A stretch of DNA of 34,021 nt from a bacterium (lineage in GTDB: Bacteria > Elusimicrobiota > Elusimicrobia > Elusimicrobiales > UBA9959), in NCBI GenBank assembly GCA_021811315.1, contig JAJZPF010000032.1:1-34021 (forward strand). The letters are read 5' to 3'. Positions within the stretch are counted from its first letter, which is position 1; every line of letters starts with the position of its first letter. The position numbers and the translations under genes are program-made. A model generated the notes under the pieces. The model saw only the letters and a list, made by a program, of their open reading frames with translations, ran no database searches and had not been told where the DNA came from. Below, piece by piece: positions 33,903 to 34,021 of the stretch.

Positions 33903-34021
33903 ACCGTACGGGCCGGAACGCAAAACGCGTTCGGCCACACCGTGGCCTCACTCCGTGTTCGCCCGCCGGGCTATGCAACCGGCGGGCTCTCCGAGGGTTT
34001 TGCTAACCCGGCCCGCACGGT
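33903..34021 (+). repeat. Structured interspersed repeat, copy C (complete, at window end)
   Basis: The outer arms 33903-33916 and 34008-34021 pair over 14 positions with one A/C mismatch. Inside lie GAACGC/GCGTTC (33916-33932), GGCCAC/GTGGCC (33933-33947) and GCCCGCCGG/CCGGCGGGC (33961-33987), with the same loops as copy A. Four base pairs differ from copy A with both partners changed: one T-A for C-G and one C-G for G-C in the outer stem, C-G for G-C in hairpin 2, and C-G for T-A in hairpin 3. Its right arm ends on the very last base of the window. Confidence 0.75.

Noticed and set aside
21196..34021. CRISPR array or tRNA as explanation of the repeats
   Set aside because: Copies are dispersed, in both orientations, without regular spacers; the fold lacks an anticodon arm, T-loop sequence and CCA-type acceptor.

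Overview
The window is a GC-rich (mostly about 60% or more by eye) bacterial chromosomal segment from a diderm. It encodes LptF/LptG-type lipopolysaccharide permeases, a GT9 heptosyltransferase-like enzyme, a TolC-family outer-membrane protein, DapA/DapF (meso-diaminopimelate for peptidoglycan), MtgA, and a very large SprA-like outer-membrane barrel. A pyrophosphate-type phosphofructokinase, an SprA homologue and high GC together fit Elusimicrobiota or a related lineage. This is an inference from gene content; no rRNA gene is present to settle it.

Layout. (1) 39-7576, plus strand: a surface-glycan cluster with a GT2 glycosyltransferase, a GT39-like membrane glycosyltransferase fused to a methyltransferase, a GT9 enzyme, a sugar C-methyltransferase-like protein, an FAD amine-oxidase-fold protein and MtgA. 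(2) 15576-7608, minus strand: a tightly overlapping set of HAMP membrane protein, TolC, patatin, TPR lipoprotein-like/exported protein, dapF and dapA, then a second GT39-like protein and a methyltransferase. (3) 21060-15685, minus strand: dnaE, a small outer-membrane protein and PPi-type pfk. (4) 21061-22755: an AT-richer island holding one exported protein of unknown function between two oppositely oriented copies of a structured repeat. (5) 22756-25286, plus strand: Nudix hydrolase and transketolase, ending in a strong bidirectional terminator. (6) 27554-25346, minus strand: lptF-lptG. (7) 27666-33843, plus strand: the giant SprA-like protein, then a ComF-family phosphoribosyltransferase. 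A third repeat copy ends exactly at the last base of the window.

The most unusual signal is the repeat family (21196-21314, 22555-22673 on the minus strand, 33903-34021). Each copy can fold as an outer stem closing several hairpins. The two best copies differ at paired positions in a compensatory way at four or more base pairs, so the fold rather than any encoded peptide appears to be conserved. Several transcription-unit heads (Nudix, lptF, perhaps sprA) have an AT-rich -10-like box almost touching the start codon and no Shine-Dalgarno sequence, suggesting leaderless or near-leaderless mRNAs, whereas genes inside operons have normal Shine-Dalgarno sites.
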